Below are positions 34,259 through 46,339 of a DNA stretch of 60,000 bases, piece by piece. Made by a program: the position numbers and the translations under genes. Origin of the DNA: Nematostella vectensis (taxonomy: Eukaryota > Cnidaria > Anthozoa > Actiniaria > Edwardsiidae); the NCBI RefSeq assembly GCF_932526225.1, contig NC_064039.1, positions 250,001-310,000 on the forward strand, given 5' to 3'. Positions within the stretch are counted from its first letter, which is position 1. The number at the start of each line of letters is the position of its first letter. The notes beneath the pieces were generated by a model. That model was given only the letters and a program-made list of their open reading frames with translations, was not told where the DNA came from and did no database searches.

Positions 34259-37200
34259 ATGGCACGTCAACGAAGGCCTAAGCATAGTCCTGAGATTTCA
34301 AATGAACAGGAGGAAGCGAAGTTAAAGTTTTCAAAAAGTAAACATCGTCAGGGCCCCGATAGTATAGCTTGGCCTCTGCTCGGGTTATGTATGCTCATTG
34401 CAGTCCCAGCTTGTATATTCGCGACGTATGCTGTGTGGAATTATCGCCGTGCAGCTAGGCTTTGCACTCCCTTGGACGCTCCGAAAGTTATCGATAGTAG
34501 TAAAGCCGATGCAAGACGATTCTGGGGAACATATAGGTCAAATTTGTACTTCGGGCTAAGGTACCTTTAAATTCTACTTCTAATAAGGAACTCGTAAGCT
34601 ATTATCGGCCACTTTAGGTTCACGCTAAAATATCTCGCAAAAAAACATTCAGCTTTCAATATTCATAACAATGAATGTTTGACTATTTGTCATAATAATT
34701 CAGCCTAGGTTAAATATCCTTGATTTCTACAATTAAGATAATGAATGCGTTTTAGCGAAGAGTGGTTTGTTGACCTATTATGGGCCATGCTGTCCTTTTA
34801 TCGGCCACCCCTGTCCTTTTATCGGCCACTTGCAATTTTTAGTAAAAATAGCACAAAAATCTTACTCATTATAGCGAAAATACCATGGACAATAATCTTT
34901 TAAAATGTAGTTTGCAAATGAGCCATCCAATCCTAGTTAAAACTTCATTTGGCTTCGTACTAGGCGATTTAAAAATGGCATTTAGCACATGTTTCAAGCT
35001 GCACAGCAAAACTCACAATCAGCCAAATTGCTCAAATTAGTTTTGAATTGTTCGACTGACATACGACCCAGGCCCAAACAAGGAAAGATCACATGAAACC
35101 AAGGTTGAATCAAAGGCCAGAATGCACCCACGCCTTTGATTCAATAACAGAAAAGCAGATTTGCTGTGTGATATTCATCATGATTGGTAAATATTGGAGA
35201 TTTTTAAGGGAATTTTTCCTCCTTGCATTTTCAAATCAAAAACACTTCTTCTTGCCTTATTTTATGGTGTGTAACAATAAATTCTCCTAGCCAAGTGAAA
35301 TAATAAACAGTCATAAAATGTTTCACAGATTTTGTTTTCCAAATTGATGTGCACTTTTCGTCTTGTTCTTTTAGTTTATGAAATATTTTACATAACTTTT
35401 AGGTGGCTGATAATAGGATGTGGCCGATAATAGGTACTAGTACCTTATTACTTCTACTCATATTTCTACGGTAGTCTCTCAATTTTTTGTTATTAATATT
35501 TATTTAAATATGTGTTTGAACAGTTTTTTGGACAAGCTCCCAAAAAGTAAAATAAGAATATTCTGAAATACCCTGAACATGCATAATAGCATTGGCAAAA
35601 TGCTATTTTGTTTTTTTCACACATTAATTACTTATGGTCTACTTCCTCAATGTATCAAAAATCAATAATCTGTAGTGATTTTTAGACAATTTTACCTTAG
35701 ATTTTCAAAGAAATAATGATTTAAATGGGATGTATTTACAAATCTGCTTCACTGTTGTAGGAAGTTATGGCCTTTCACTATATATGTTTGGAGGCAAACA
35801 AATTAAATATTTATTTGCTCAGAGCCTGGAATTATATAAAAAAACCTTTAGAAAATACACTCAATTCAATGTCAAAAGTCAAAAATATAAGAAGCAGATT
35901 CAGTCACAGTTCTTAATATTTTATCATATATATTTTATTTAATGTGATACAACCAATGAATGTTTGATAAAATTAAGATGAAATGAAATGATAAATTGAT
36001 ATAAATGTTGAGATTGATAATTAAGTTAAGTGAAATCTTATACATTAAGAATATGGTTCATTAGCTGACATACTATATAAACCATAAATATAACCTTATT
36101 TTATACTAGTACTAGTCCATTTAATTTGTTTAATTCATTGTATTCACAGTATTTGTCTTAACAATGGGAAATGATTTTTAGGACCCGATCTCCTAAATCT
36201 TTGATGCTTGGTCTTATGTGGTTCTCACAATTCCCTCATGATGGGCAGCTGTCAATCAGGCATACATGTGAGCAGGGCGATGGTCTTCCTAAGTACGGCT
36301 GGCTAAAGCACGATGGTGTTAAATTTGGGGTCCAGGAGATAGTTGACCGAGATTTCATTCTCACTACAGACTTTGCTAAGAGATTTGGTGGAAAGCATGG
36401 AGGGGATTGGACTGCACGGATAACTGGTCGAAAAAGAGAAGGGGTATGAATTGCTAAAGCCACCTCTCTATCCGTCCATAATTAGAAATAAAGCAATACT
36501 GTTTGCACCACACATGACTACAAGGAGCGTGCCCAGGATTTGCTGAGGTTAGAAGGGGGGAGGGGGGGTGGGGGCTGCTGCATATGTACAGTGGAACCTG
36601 GATTTTACGATATGCCTTGGCAGAAAGAAAATGAATTTTAAAATCGAGGTATCGCTGCAAAGAGGCCCTCGATTTTACGATATTAAGGAATTTCATTTTT
36701 TTGATAATTTTTTTGATAATATCGTTGTAGCGAGGTCGGGTTAATTATCAACTTTCACAAAATAATAGTATTGTAACTATACTCTGTATAAGACTTACAG
36801 CTACTTTCTGTGATACTGGAATCTGTATTATAACAAGATTTGTCAAGTCAAAAAAAAATCGATTAACGTAAGACACGTTTGTATCGTAATATTGTATCGA
36901 GAATATCGTTGCATCCAATATCGTAAAATCGAGGTAATTTCTTTTTCATTTCACTGTATTTCCGCCGGGAGAAAGGAACGCCATCGTAAAATCGAGGTTC
37001 CACTGTAGTTCCATTTACTGAGTATTGATGGTTCTTGACGGTCTATGTTACTGATCTGCGAGACTTAAAATGCCCTAGTACAAGATTGTTGATGCTAATT
37101 GACGGCATTGCTTGATTTTATATTCATTGTAAATCTGTAGATTTATGGAAATGTTAACACTATTCCCATTTTTTTTCTCCAGGGTAACCCAAATCAAGTA

Positions 37201-39045
37201 GTATCTCTGATATTCTATACCACACATGAGAACTCCCTTCCCATGGAGCCTAAAATTCACAAAAGAACCCTGACAGTATTGCATGGGGAGTCCCCAGAGC
37301 TGGGTAAATTCTCCATCCATTTCCCCAGACCAAGTAAGAATGTAAAGCTCTCCAACTTCCTAGCCACCCACACTCCAAATGTCCATTCAGTGAAGGACAT
37401 AGTGATGCAAAGCCTACAATACGTCAAACTCGGCAAAAAGAAACAGTTGATAGGATTGTCAGGATTCGTGGGCAAACACGACGAGAACAACAACGAACTT
37501 CCTACTAACCTATATGCCCAACAATGGACTCTGGAATTGCCATTTGAAATGGAAATAGTGTTTGAGTCAGAAAGTTTTGCCACAAGAGCGGACATGCTTG
37601 AAGGAGAAGTGTTTACCGATACTTTGAACAAGTACAAAGAGGCGTTTGATGCAAAATTTGAGGAGAAGTTCCCTCTTAAAGCCAAAGGGTTTGATCACAG
37701 TCAAAAAGGCTTCGCCCAAGCAGCCTTTAGTAACATGCTTGGGGGTATCGGGTATTTCTATGGTAGATCTAGGGTGGTGTCTCGATACCTAAAGGAGCCG
37801 GTAGACTACTGGGAGGCACCTCTCTATACTGCTGTCCCTTCGCGACCGTTCTTTCCTCGTGGCTTCCTGTGGGATGAGGGCTTTCACCAGCTGCTTATCA
37901 GTCACTGGGACACTTCCATCAGTACTGATATCATTGGCCATTGGCTCGACCTCATGAATGCTGAAGGCTGGATCCCAAGGGAACAGATACTGGGTGACGA
38001 GGCGAGGACTAAAGTCCCAGCAGAATTCATCACGCAGCACAACGAGAATGCAAACCCCCCTACTCTCATTCTACCCATCAAGGCGATGATCGACAAAGGT
38101 GTGCTCGACAGGGACTACCTATCCAAGATCTATCCGCGCCTAAAGACCTGGTTCAGTTGGTTCAATAATACTCAAACAGGGTCCCTACCTTCAACTTACC
38201 GCTGGCATGGCCGTGATGGGAAATCTGACCGCGAGTTAAACCCCAAGACTTTGACTTCAGGATTGGACGACTACCCCCGCGCCTCACACCCTTCGGAGAT
38301 CGAGCGGCACGTTGACCTCAGATGTTGGATGGCATTCGCAGCAGGGCTGATGGCCGACATTGCCGAGGCAGTTGGCCAGAACTCAGACCCTTACAAGCAG
38401 ACGAGTGCTTACCTTTCTGATGTGAAACTCCTCGACAAGTACCACTGGTCGGTCCGGCAGCAGATGTACAGCGACTTTGGTAACCATACGAAGTTTGTGA
38501 AGCTGGTACACAGGTCTACTCAGCCTGGAGGACCCACTCGCATGGTCCGTATCGTCACCTCGCGAACAGGTCCCACCTCTCGTTTTGTGAATAGCTTTGG
38601 CTATGTCAGCTTGTTCCCTTTTCTACTTCAAATTCTCAAACCCGACTCCCCAAGACTAGAAACCATTTTGAAGGGTCTTCGTGATCCGGACAAGCTATGG
38701 ACTGACTACGGACTACGGTCTCTATCTCGGACGGATCCCTTGTACATGAAATACAACACAGAGCACGACGGCCCTTACTGGCGTGGATCTATTTGGATAA
38801 ATATCAACTTCCTATCAGTGCGAGCTCTACACTTTTACGGCAACACGCCCGGTCCGTATAGGAGTTTCGCCAAGGAGATATACGGAGAGCTGCGAAGAAA
38901 CCTCATCGGTAATATCTACCGACAGTACGTGACGTCAGGGTTCGTATGGGAGCAGTACGATGACGGGACAGGGCGTGGCAAAGGAACACACCCCTTCACC
39001 GGTTGGTCTTCACTTGTGGTGCTTATGATGGCCGAGCAGTATTAA
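34259..39045 (+). CDS. mogs: Mannosyl-oligosaccharide glucosidase (ER alpha-glucosidase I), complete
   Basis: GH63 enzyme that removes the terminal alpha-1,2-glucose from the Glc3Man9GlcNAc2 glycan just transferred to nascent proteins, on the luminal side of the ER. Exons: 34259-34560, 36182-36443, 37183-39045 (808 aa, close to the human length of about 837). It is a type II membrane protein: short cytosolic basic N-terminus, then a hydrophobic anchor (WPLLGLCMLIAVPACIFATY, about residues 39-58). Family blocks: WGTYRSNLYFGLRTRSPKS across the first junction, RHTCEQGDG, FGGKHGGDW, LGGIGYFYG, AVPSRPFFPRGFLWDEGFHQ, REQILGDEA, LNPKTLTSGLDDYPRASHP, FGYVSLFPFLL, EHDGPYWRGSIWI and GFVWEQYDDGTGRGKG. 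The start ATG gives MARQRRP. All splice phases agree. No break is seen; it should be functional. Confidence 0.97.
34599..35433. mobile_element. Fold-back MITE in MOGS intron 1
   Basis: CTATTATCGGCCAC (34599-34612) and its perfect inverse GTGGCCGATAATAG (35420-35433) bound about 835 bp. Extra internal copies of TTATCGGCCAC occur near 34810 and 34830, and an inverted GGTGGCTGATAATAG copy at about 35402. Target duplication unclear (possible GTA). No transposase. Confidence 0.7.
35434..36181. other. MOGS intron 1 remainder, AT-rich
   Basis: Very AT-rich, no gene or repeat element recognised. Confidence 0.6.
36587..37007. mobile_element. Pogo/Tigger-like MITE in MOGS intron 2
   Basis: TA-CAGTGGAACCTGGATTTTA at the left and TAAAATCGAGGTTCCACTG-TA at the right: about 25-bp inverted ends with a TA target duplication, 417 bp inside. 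Internal TCGATTTTACGATAT repeats echo the ends. CAGTGGAACCTCGATT-type ends with TA duplication resemble Tc1/mariner-pogo elements. Non-autonomous. Confidence 0.82.
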
Positions 39046-39108
39046 TGAAGAGGAATGCATTAGTCACTTCTCGTCTTACAATCACAAATCATTCTTAAAC
39101 CTTTCTCA

Positions 39109-39114
39109 AATAAA
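39109..39114 (+). terminator. mogs: MOGS polyadenylation signal
   Basis: AATAAA 63 bp after the MOGS stop codon. Confidence 0.6.
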
Positions 39115-39564
39115 TATCTTAAAAACAGTTGTTGCATTTGTTTCACGTAAGAATATGCGCATTGTGTTGTTGATCCTCTGTTCTCGTCTGATGGGAAGAA
39201 TTGGCTTCTACCACTTAACAAATTCTTGTTTTTAAGACTGAAGCTCCCAGAATTTTCCAGCTATGGCTTGGCTGTGTGTAGTTTTTCCCAAGTCCTTTTC
39301 CCAATATCCGAATCCCTCGACCCGAGAAAAAGCGTATCCCGGTTCCTGTTATGAAAGCCCCTCTCCCCTCGCCTTTAGCTATATGTTAAGCCTGATTATT
39401 TCTACCCAGTTGTTAAGCCTGATTTTTTTCTACCCAGAGGATGAGGTGAAACGTAGGACCGAGACCCCGGCTGATAATCGGGAGATGCAAACTTCTATCA
39501 GGTAGTGCCCCACCCAACTTCCTCTGAGCTACCGTATCAAACCTGACAGAGATACACTACCTTT

Positions 39565-39995
39565 CCCCTAATAATAGCGCCCCTCGAGCCCCCCCCCCCC
39601 CCTAATAATAGCGCCTCTCGAGCCCCCCCCCTAATAATAGCGCCTCTCGAGCCCCCCCCCCTAATAATAGCGCCTCTCCCCCTAATAATATCTCCTCTCT
39701 CCCTCACCCTTATAATAGCACCTCTCTACCCCCCTAATAACAGCCCTCTCTCCCTCCCCCTAATAATATCGCCTCTCCATCCCCCTAATAAAATCGCCTC
39801 TCTTAATAAAAGCGCTTCTCTCCCTCCCCCTTATAATAACGCCTCTATACCCCCCTTAATAATAGCCCTCTCTCCCTCACCCTAATAATAATAACCCGCT
39901 CCCCCTTATAATAGCGCCTCTCTCCCTCCCCTAATAAAAGCGCCTCTCTTCCTTGTCGTAATGATAGCCCTCTCTCCCTTTCGCTAATAAAAACT
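39565..39995. repeat. CTAATAATAGCGCCTCTC tandem repeat, about 27-30-bp unit
   Basis: About 15 copies of CTAATAATAGCGCCTCTC with variable C-rich linkers, increasingly degenerate to the right. Confidence 0.88.
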
Positions 39996-42900
39996 CTCTC
40001 CGTTAGCAGTTATTTTCTTGTAGATCTCATGAAAATAATTTTTATTTTCTTATAGCCTAATAGCCTTAATAGAGCGCTTCGATGTAGTAAAAGCACTTAT
40101 GTTATATACAGTCTAAATAAGTCTATATAATACTCTAAACTGCGAGACCAACAACTACATGTGCTCATAGTTAGTAGTTAGTAGAGGGTTGAAAACCCCG
40201 GCGAACTTCAAAGAGGCATGTTATTGTTCTCTTCCGAGTTATCTGACCATAACAGTGCACAAGTCGAGCGTACAGTACAAAAAATTATATGGAAAAAAAG
40301 AAGAATCGTTTTTTGCATCAATACCGCACTTCGATCTTTATGAAAATCTTCAGTGTTGATGTAGATTCGTACAAACGCTTCTATACTTGCCATAAAAGCT
40401 CACCGAGTTTGTTAGATAGAGCTCTACTCTCAACGCCTCGTCACTTGTATAAACATTTACATTGCTGTATAAAACTAACAAAGATTAAAAGAAAGTAAAA
40501 AAAAAAATAGCAAAGTTTCAAATAAGCCAATAAACGATTTGTGCCCGAATACGCGAAAATATCGGGGAAGCATAAGAGGGGGGGGGGGGGGGGGGGGCTG
40601 GAAAATTTTGTTCCTCCTGAAGGGGAGGGGGGGCAACTAATTGTCGTTTGCGTTCCTGGCTTTGCTTCTTCTTTCTTCGGTTTTCTGGAGGTGTGCGTGT
40701 GTGTAAATTTATCCCTTACTTTTATCAAAATTATCACGCATTCACCCCCCCCCCCCCCCCCCCCCCGCCCCTCTCTGGATCATAAATGGACGTTCCTTAA
40801 GGAAACTAATATATTCCTTATTTGGCATTTTTTTCATTCTTAAGGCTGCCGTACCGCAGGTGCTTCGCAAACTTTATGGCTTATAATCAGAAGAGAAAAG
40901 CAGTTACTGTGACCATCTTTAGTCAATGGAGAAAGTCTCTGAAAAGAAACTAGAATTCCTCAGTACCAGAAATCCAAACGACAATGTTTTTTTCATATGT
41001 TTATAAATCTTGTCCATATGTTTTCTTGGTACTGTACATTTGGTTTGTGCACGTTCGTGATCATCAGAGAGCGCCTATTGTTTATGTCCTTTCAAATTCG
41101 CTGGGTTTCCTATCCATCTCCCTCTACTATGATGTGCTGTGATGGTAACCTGCTCTTTCGATCAAGAAGATATGCTAGTAAGGTTGTTGACCAAAATTCA
41201 GTCTGGCGTTCACAAGCAAAAAAGCGATAGAAGAAATACGGTTTTCCTAAACCTATATCCTGTATATATATATATATGTATCTGATACCCTGGAGGCAAC
41301 GAAGCTAGGATCATGGATTCTCGAAACGCAGACTCATTTGAAATAGGTGATTTACTCATCTCACATCAAATAAGGCGGAGAATTCCTCTAAAGTATTTTG
41401 CGATTTTTTCAACATTCTGTGACCGACGAGAACCGCATTCTGGTTTCAGTGCTTTACCAATCAAAATGCAATTAATTTTGTTAGTTTGAAGGCAAAAGCG
41501 ATTTATTTAGCAGTAGAATAATGAAAAATTGCTCTACTAACTCTATAATACTCTTTATTATATATACTTGGCGGGAACTTCATAAAAACACGCGCTGATT
41601 GGCTCGCTATGTCGGGATTCACCGCTAAGGCTCGGAATAATGAGTCGATTTTCGATATTACCATAAAAAAACTTGCTTTTCGCACCCGAAGTAATCGAGC
41701 TTTAAATTAAAACGGAATTTTTGCTCAAATTAATCTAGATTCATTGTCGAAATGCGGCTGCGGAAATTGGCTTTTCGCACCCGAAGTTATCGAGCTTTAA
41801 ATTAAAACAGAATTTTTGCTTAAATTAATCTAGATTCATTGTCGAAATGCGGCTGCGGAAATCGGCTGTTTTCGACAATTTTTGCAACGCGCGCGACAAA
41901 TTCAAGTTTGCTATTTCTTTTTTTTTTGCGACATAGGAAAGCAGCATATCGTCACTTTATACGGAGGAAACAACAAGTTACTCAAAGTTTAACCTGCATA
42001 ATGTATCAACAATCAAGAGAAGTATTTTAGTTGAATATACCTTATGTTCTGTGGAGGATTCAAAGCGAAAGAAAAAAATTCTACGATAAACAGAATGAAT
42101 TTGGTGTTCTCAATGTACAGAGCGAACGAAATCGCAAAACAGATATGAACATCAACAAAACTGTTACGCGACAAGAGGTAAACAATGTCGGAAATTCGAT
42201 AAAATGATTAAAGAAAAATTTGTCTTCTTGAGTCCCCGCCAAGTGGATAGCCTCGCCATTCACCGCCATTTACTTCCCTTCGGCGAATAATTGTTAAATA
42301 TGATACTATAAGCTTCAAGTATAGTACAGTGCTCGTTGACCAATATGAGCTGTACGTTATACAACTATCTAAGCGCGACTGTTTTCATTACTCCGGAATG
42401 AGAATGATAATAAAAGAATAAGTGTGCGTTCGTTAATCCCGCGTTTCTATTTCGGAATGGAATGAAGGCCATTCCACTTATTCTAGTACCTGAGAAGAAT
42501 GCCATTCTGAAAATTCTCTACTGACCATTCCCATTCCAGAATGATAGGAAAAAAACGCAATGGCTTATTTGTATGTAACGTATAAATTGCAGAATTCTGT
42601 TCATTGAAATTCTTCTAAATGTTTATGGGCATTAGTACAGGGTCGTTGGCAGGGCGGTGGCCCAGGGGGCCCGGGCGTCCCCTTTTACCAGCCAAATACA
42701 GTACAGTAAATGTATGAAACAAAAGAGCCTTGAAGAGACCTTTTGGGCCCCCTCCTGTTAAAAATCCTGGCTATGCCGCTAAAAAAGTAGTTGTTTACAG
42801 GTACATAAGCAAGGAAACGACAACTTTACAAAACTATGCTTGATTATACCTATTTGTTTTATATCTATGAGAAAATGCGGTTCGCGACATAGGGGATCTC

Positions 42901-43540
42901 TGGTTGATATCTAACATTCCAATTTTTCTATCAATACAACTCATCGAATAAATCGCGGAAAATTAAGGTATATTTATCTTTACATATTTTTTTTTTCAGA
43001 CTAATAACTATAAAGATATAATAACTAGCTTTATCAGACTTTTCTAGATATGAAAAAAATAATAGCGAAACAATCTTAAAATATCAAAAAAAAAATAGAT
43101 CTCTCAAAGAAAATAGATATGTTATTATTTACATAATGCTCTTTTTGTACATCTCTGAGTACATGATTGTGTGCCTATCGAGCATGTGGGATACACAAGG
43201 TTCGATAGAAAAGGGAGAGGACCGCCCTTCAAATTTCATGTTATTTTTACCATTGATTGTCATGGGTAACCTTTTGGCTTTCACCTGTTGCTCGGCCAGG
43301 ACTTAACCTACTGTTACTTCATATGTTAATAAACTGGCTTATTTGTACCTTACAAACGTTTAGTGTTTGACAGTCCCTATCGCTACAGCGGCACAATAAG
43401 AATTGAGACCGCTTACACGGCTAAGGGCGGCCCTTCCCAATCTTATGTCACGCGAATGGCAAGCATTGATGTGCTCATCGATACCTTTCGTTTATCGTAT
43501 ACAGACATGAGACAACTCTAAAAGAGAATCAATCGACAAC
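39996..43540. other. Intergenic with simple tracts and a 95-bp duplication
   Basis: No gene recognised. Long G run near 40578-40597 and C run near 40745-40766. A 95-bp unit beginning GCTTTTCGCACCCGAAGT is duplicated in tandem (starts near 41675 and 41770). GGCCCAGGGGGCCC...CCTGGCTATGCC near 42650-42780 resembles a worn hAT-type MITE. AT-rich run near 43000-43140. Confidence 0.6.
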
Positions 43541-43556
43541 ACGTGAACGTTCACGT
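43541..43556. promoter_or_regulatory. 16-bp perfect palindrome just after the nuclear receptor stop
   Basis: ACGTGAACGTTCACGT is identical to its reverse complement, 20 bp past the stop codon at 43577. It contains GAACGTTC, a minimal heat-shock-element dyad (GAAnnTTC). Role unknown; it lies in the predicted 3' UTR. Confidence 0.4.
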
Positions 43557-43576
43557 TTGGTGGGATTGGCAGTGAT

Positions 43577-46331
43577 CTAAGTACTCCCTGCATCACCTAC
43601 TGCACCAGCAATCAGCAAAAGTATTTTGGAATTGTTGAAGACTGGAGGGAAGAATACTTCTTCAAGAACTTCGTGTGTGAGCATGCGCGCGGCGGGTAAC
43701 CGCAGTAGTAGTGAGGCAAATCGCGTGGTCTCAGGAGGTTGTCTCTTGCTCAGATAGATTTGAAGTGATTCGCTGATTGTTTCCTGGAGGTCGGTGATCT
43801 GCTTTATGTTAACAGTTGCTTTATCTGAAGAATAACAATCAACAACATTTTATAAAAAGTGAAGCGAATAGGGACCGAACATCTGTGGTTCTTGCCGTTT
43901 GTTTTGTTTCTCGTTTTGGTTCATCACTGAAAAGAAATCAACACAAGGTGAAAATGGCGTGTTTTACTCCTCTGTGAAAACAAGGTTGTTTTGCTGGCGG
44001 TTCGAGCGTTTGCCCTTCTTCGAAAAAAAACATACCATTTTATCCTTGTAATGTATATTTCCCTATTTCCACCACGCCTGTGCAGACAGACTCGCCATTC
44101 TACAGCTTGTCCGTAGTTTAGACATATCATTCAGTAACCTAAGCTTGATTAAATTTTGTTTTGGCTTGCTAGATTGATTTCGGGGAAAAGGTGGGCGAGA
44201 ATTACTGATCTCTCTTTCATCGGAAACCAATATCTATTTGTTCGTTCCTTTGGTAAGGGCAGGAGAACAGGTCACTGTATTTTCAGTGGCAGCGCTTGCA
44301 CATTCAAGTGACTTTATTAATCGTACTCACCGGGGTCGAAAAGTAAAAGCCCTTTCAGGTACGCAAACTCGGTGGCGTCAACACTCATTCTACGCATGCT
44401 ACTTATGAGATTCCGCATAGCAGTAAGACGCTGACCCAGGCTCAACTTGCTAACAAAAGCCACGCCCCTCCCATCATGCTCTGCGTCGTCGTCATCAGCA
44501 CACGCAAACTTCTTCTTGACGAGTCGAGAAAGTACATCAAGAGGAAATATCTCTGTACACTGTACAACACCAAGACAAAAGATCCCAGACCAGCTAGCTT
44601 CTAATAGTGTGATTTGATCCAGGCTTGGTAATGAGAGGAATGCGGGAATCCCACGTGCCCAGTCGATGCTACGTAGAACAAGCCGCGTACTAACCTCGTA
44701 TAGGTATTCAATTGAGTCCTTTGGACACTCGATGTTGAGCAGTGATAAGCTCAAAGGCACTTGCTCCGGGCCGATAATTGACTTGTCCATGACAGGGCTA
44801 TTAAGGGTGGAGGAATGTGAGCTTGATGAGCTGAGTGTGCTGGTCCGGGTGGAGCAGCTTAGAGGACGCCGCTCGTACTGGACAGCTGAGATAAAAAGAA
44901 ACAGTTTAGGATAAAATTCGGCCATTGCTGATGCATATTGTTCGGGATTCTTTTTTATCAGGCCGACGCGCTAACACACTAGGCCACCCGTGCTTCCACA
45001 TTTATTTTTGCATAAAAAATCTTACCGGATTTTTGCATTCCAACGGCGAGGCATTTGTCCATTCGGCACTTCTGGCATCGATTACGCAATACCTTGTCCA
45101 CGATACAAGTTTCGCGGAACATGCAATGATATACCATGTTTCTGCGTACACTCCTCTTGAAGAACCCTTTACAGCCTTCGCACGTCATCACACCATAATG
45201 GCGGCCGCTCGCACGGTCATTGCAGACCAGGCAAATGGGGATGGATTGAGTGGTCGGATCGACCATTGGTGCCTCCGGGCTCAAATATCGAGGACCTCTG
45301 CTATGCTGCTGCATTTTAGAGTCTTCTAAGTAAAAGTTATATCTTTGTGTTGGGAGATTGGGACGTCTTTCTCGTATGACATCCTGGGTGGTGTGTCGTG
45401 CTGGGAAGGGTGGAACTTCAGAACTCTGTACAAACTCTGGCTCAAACCTTCCTTTGTTGAGTTCTCTGTTGAGCTGCCATTGTGAGCTGTTATAGTTGGA
45501 TGGATGAGCCTCGTATGGCCAATCGTCTCTGTGAATTCCTTGCCTGCTAAAAACTCGCTTGGCTTCTAAAGATCTCTCTTGGCTTCGATTGTATCTCTGA
45601 AAGGCAGAGTTACGATTTAAATGGAGTAAGGATAATGGCCTCGACCCGTTTACTTGCTCTGGCCATCCATAATCTCCGGCGGTGTACGGTCTCTTAGAGG
45701 TGGAACCAGAGACAAGTGTTCTAGTGCCAAGAGAAACCAAGCCTTGTGTGCTGTCGTTAGGGACCGGATAATAGCTTTCTCTTCCTTCGAGTGTCCGTAT
45801 GCTGATTTTTCTTCCAGGATGGACGATGCTTATATTGATTCGTGAGAATGGTGCCCCGAGGGATATGTTCGGTATCGTGCGTATGTTTGGATGGGGATCT
45901 GCACTTCTATCTGTTACACAAATTTCGTATGGATCCATCCCCTCGAAGACGTCCTCACTCAAGCACCTTTTGCGTGATCGGCTGTCCTCTCGGTGATTTT
46001 CCCTTAACAGGGACGAATCGGTCCCACAGCGTGTTTGCTCCGAGGACCTATTCCACGTTCCAGTACCTGATTCCATCTCTTTTGACAATTTCTTTAAGTC
46101 TTGGGTCCCTTGAAACACGTTTACAGAATCCGTCAGTTCTTCTCTGCCTTTGGATTGCCGTGGACGCCGCACACTTGAGCTAGAATCCTGTTTCATCAAG
46201 AGTCTGGCCCACTTACGCTCGAAATCAGTGTCTTTCGTCTCTTTTGGCTCGTAAGGTAACGGGAAGAAGACGGCTGATACAGACTCAGATTTGTTGTCCT
46301 TATAGCTCTCCATTTCATACAGCGAAGACAT
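43577..46331 (-). CDS. Nuclear receptor, NR2-type DNA-binding domain, about 702 aa
   Basis: Ligand-regulated-type transcription factor. Exons (minus): 46331-45026, 44885-44331, 43824-43577; phases agree (2109 nt). A non-coding or coding upstream exon is likely, as the first coding exon starts at a TTTAG acceptor (46339), 8 nt before the ATG. A long, Ser/Arg-rich A/B region (about 345 residues) precedes a C4 zinc-finger [26 protein letters not shown]-type finger 1 with P-box CEGCKG, then [24 protein letters not shown]. The ligand-binding domain shows helix 3-5 ([27 protein letters not shown]) and helix 10/11 ([23 protein letters not shown]). It most resembles NR2 receptors (TLX/TR2/TR4/COUP-like); the exact subfamily is not resolved. 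The C-terminus lacks a clear acidic AF-2 helix. Confidence 0.92.
44938..45000 (-). repeat. tRNA-derived fragment in the receptor intron
   Basis: On the minus strand GGTGGCCTAGTGTGTTAGCG matches a tRNA 5' half with A-box, followed by CGTCGGCCTGATAAAA and ATCCCGAAC. The 3' half and B-box are not intact, so it is a tRNA pseudogene or SINE remnant within the 140-bp intron. Confidence 0.55.
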
Positions 46332-46339
46332 AGGCAATT

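Noticed and set aside
39455-39545. tRNA-like sequence on the minus strand (GGTAGCTCAGAGG)
   Set aside because: Only the A-box-like part is present; no cloverleaf or B-box could be built.
42640-42790. Second hAT-like MITE
   Set aside because: Ends are too diverged to define; no target duplication.
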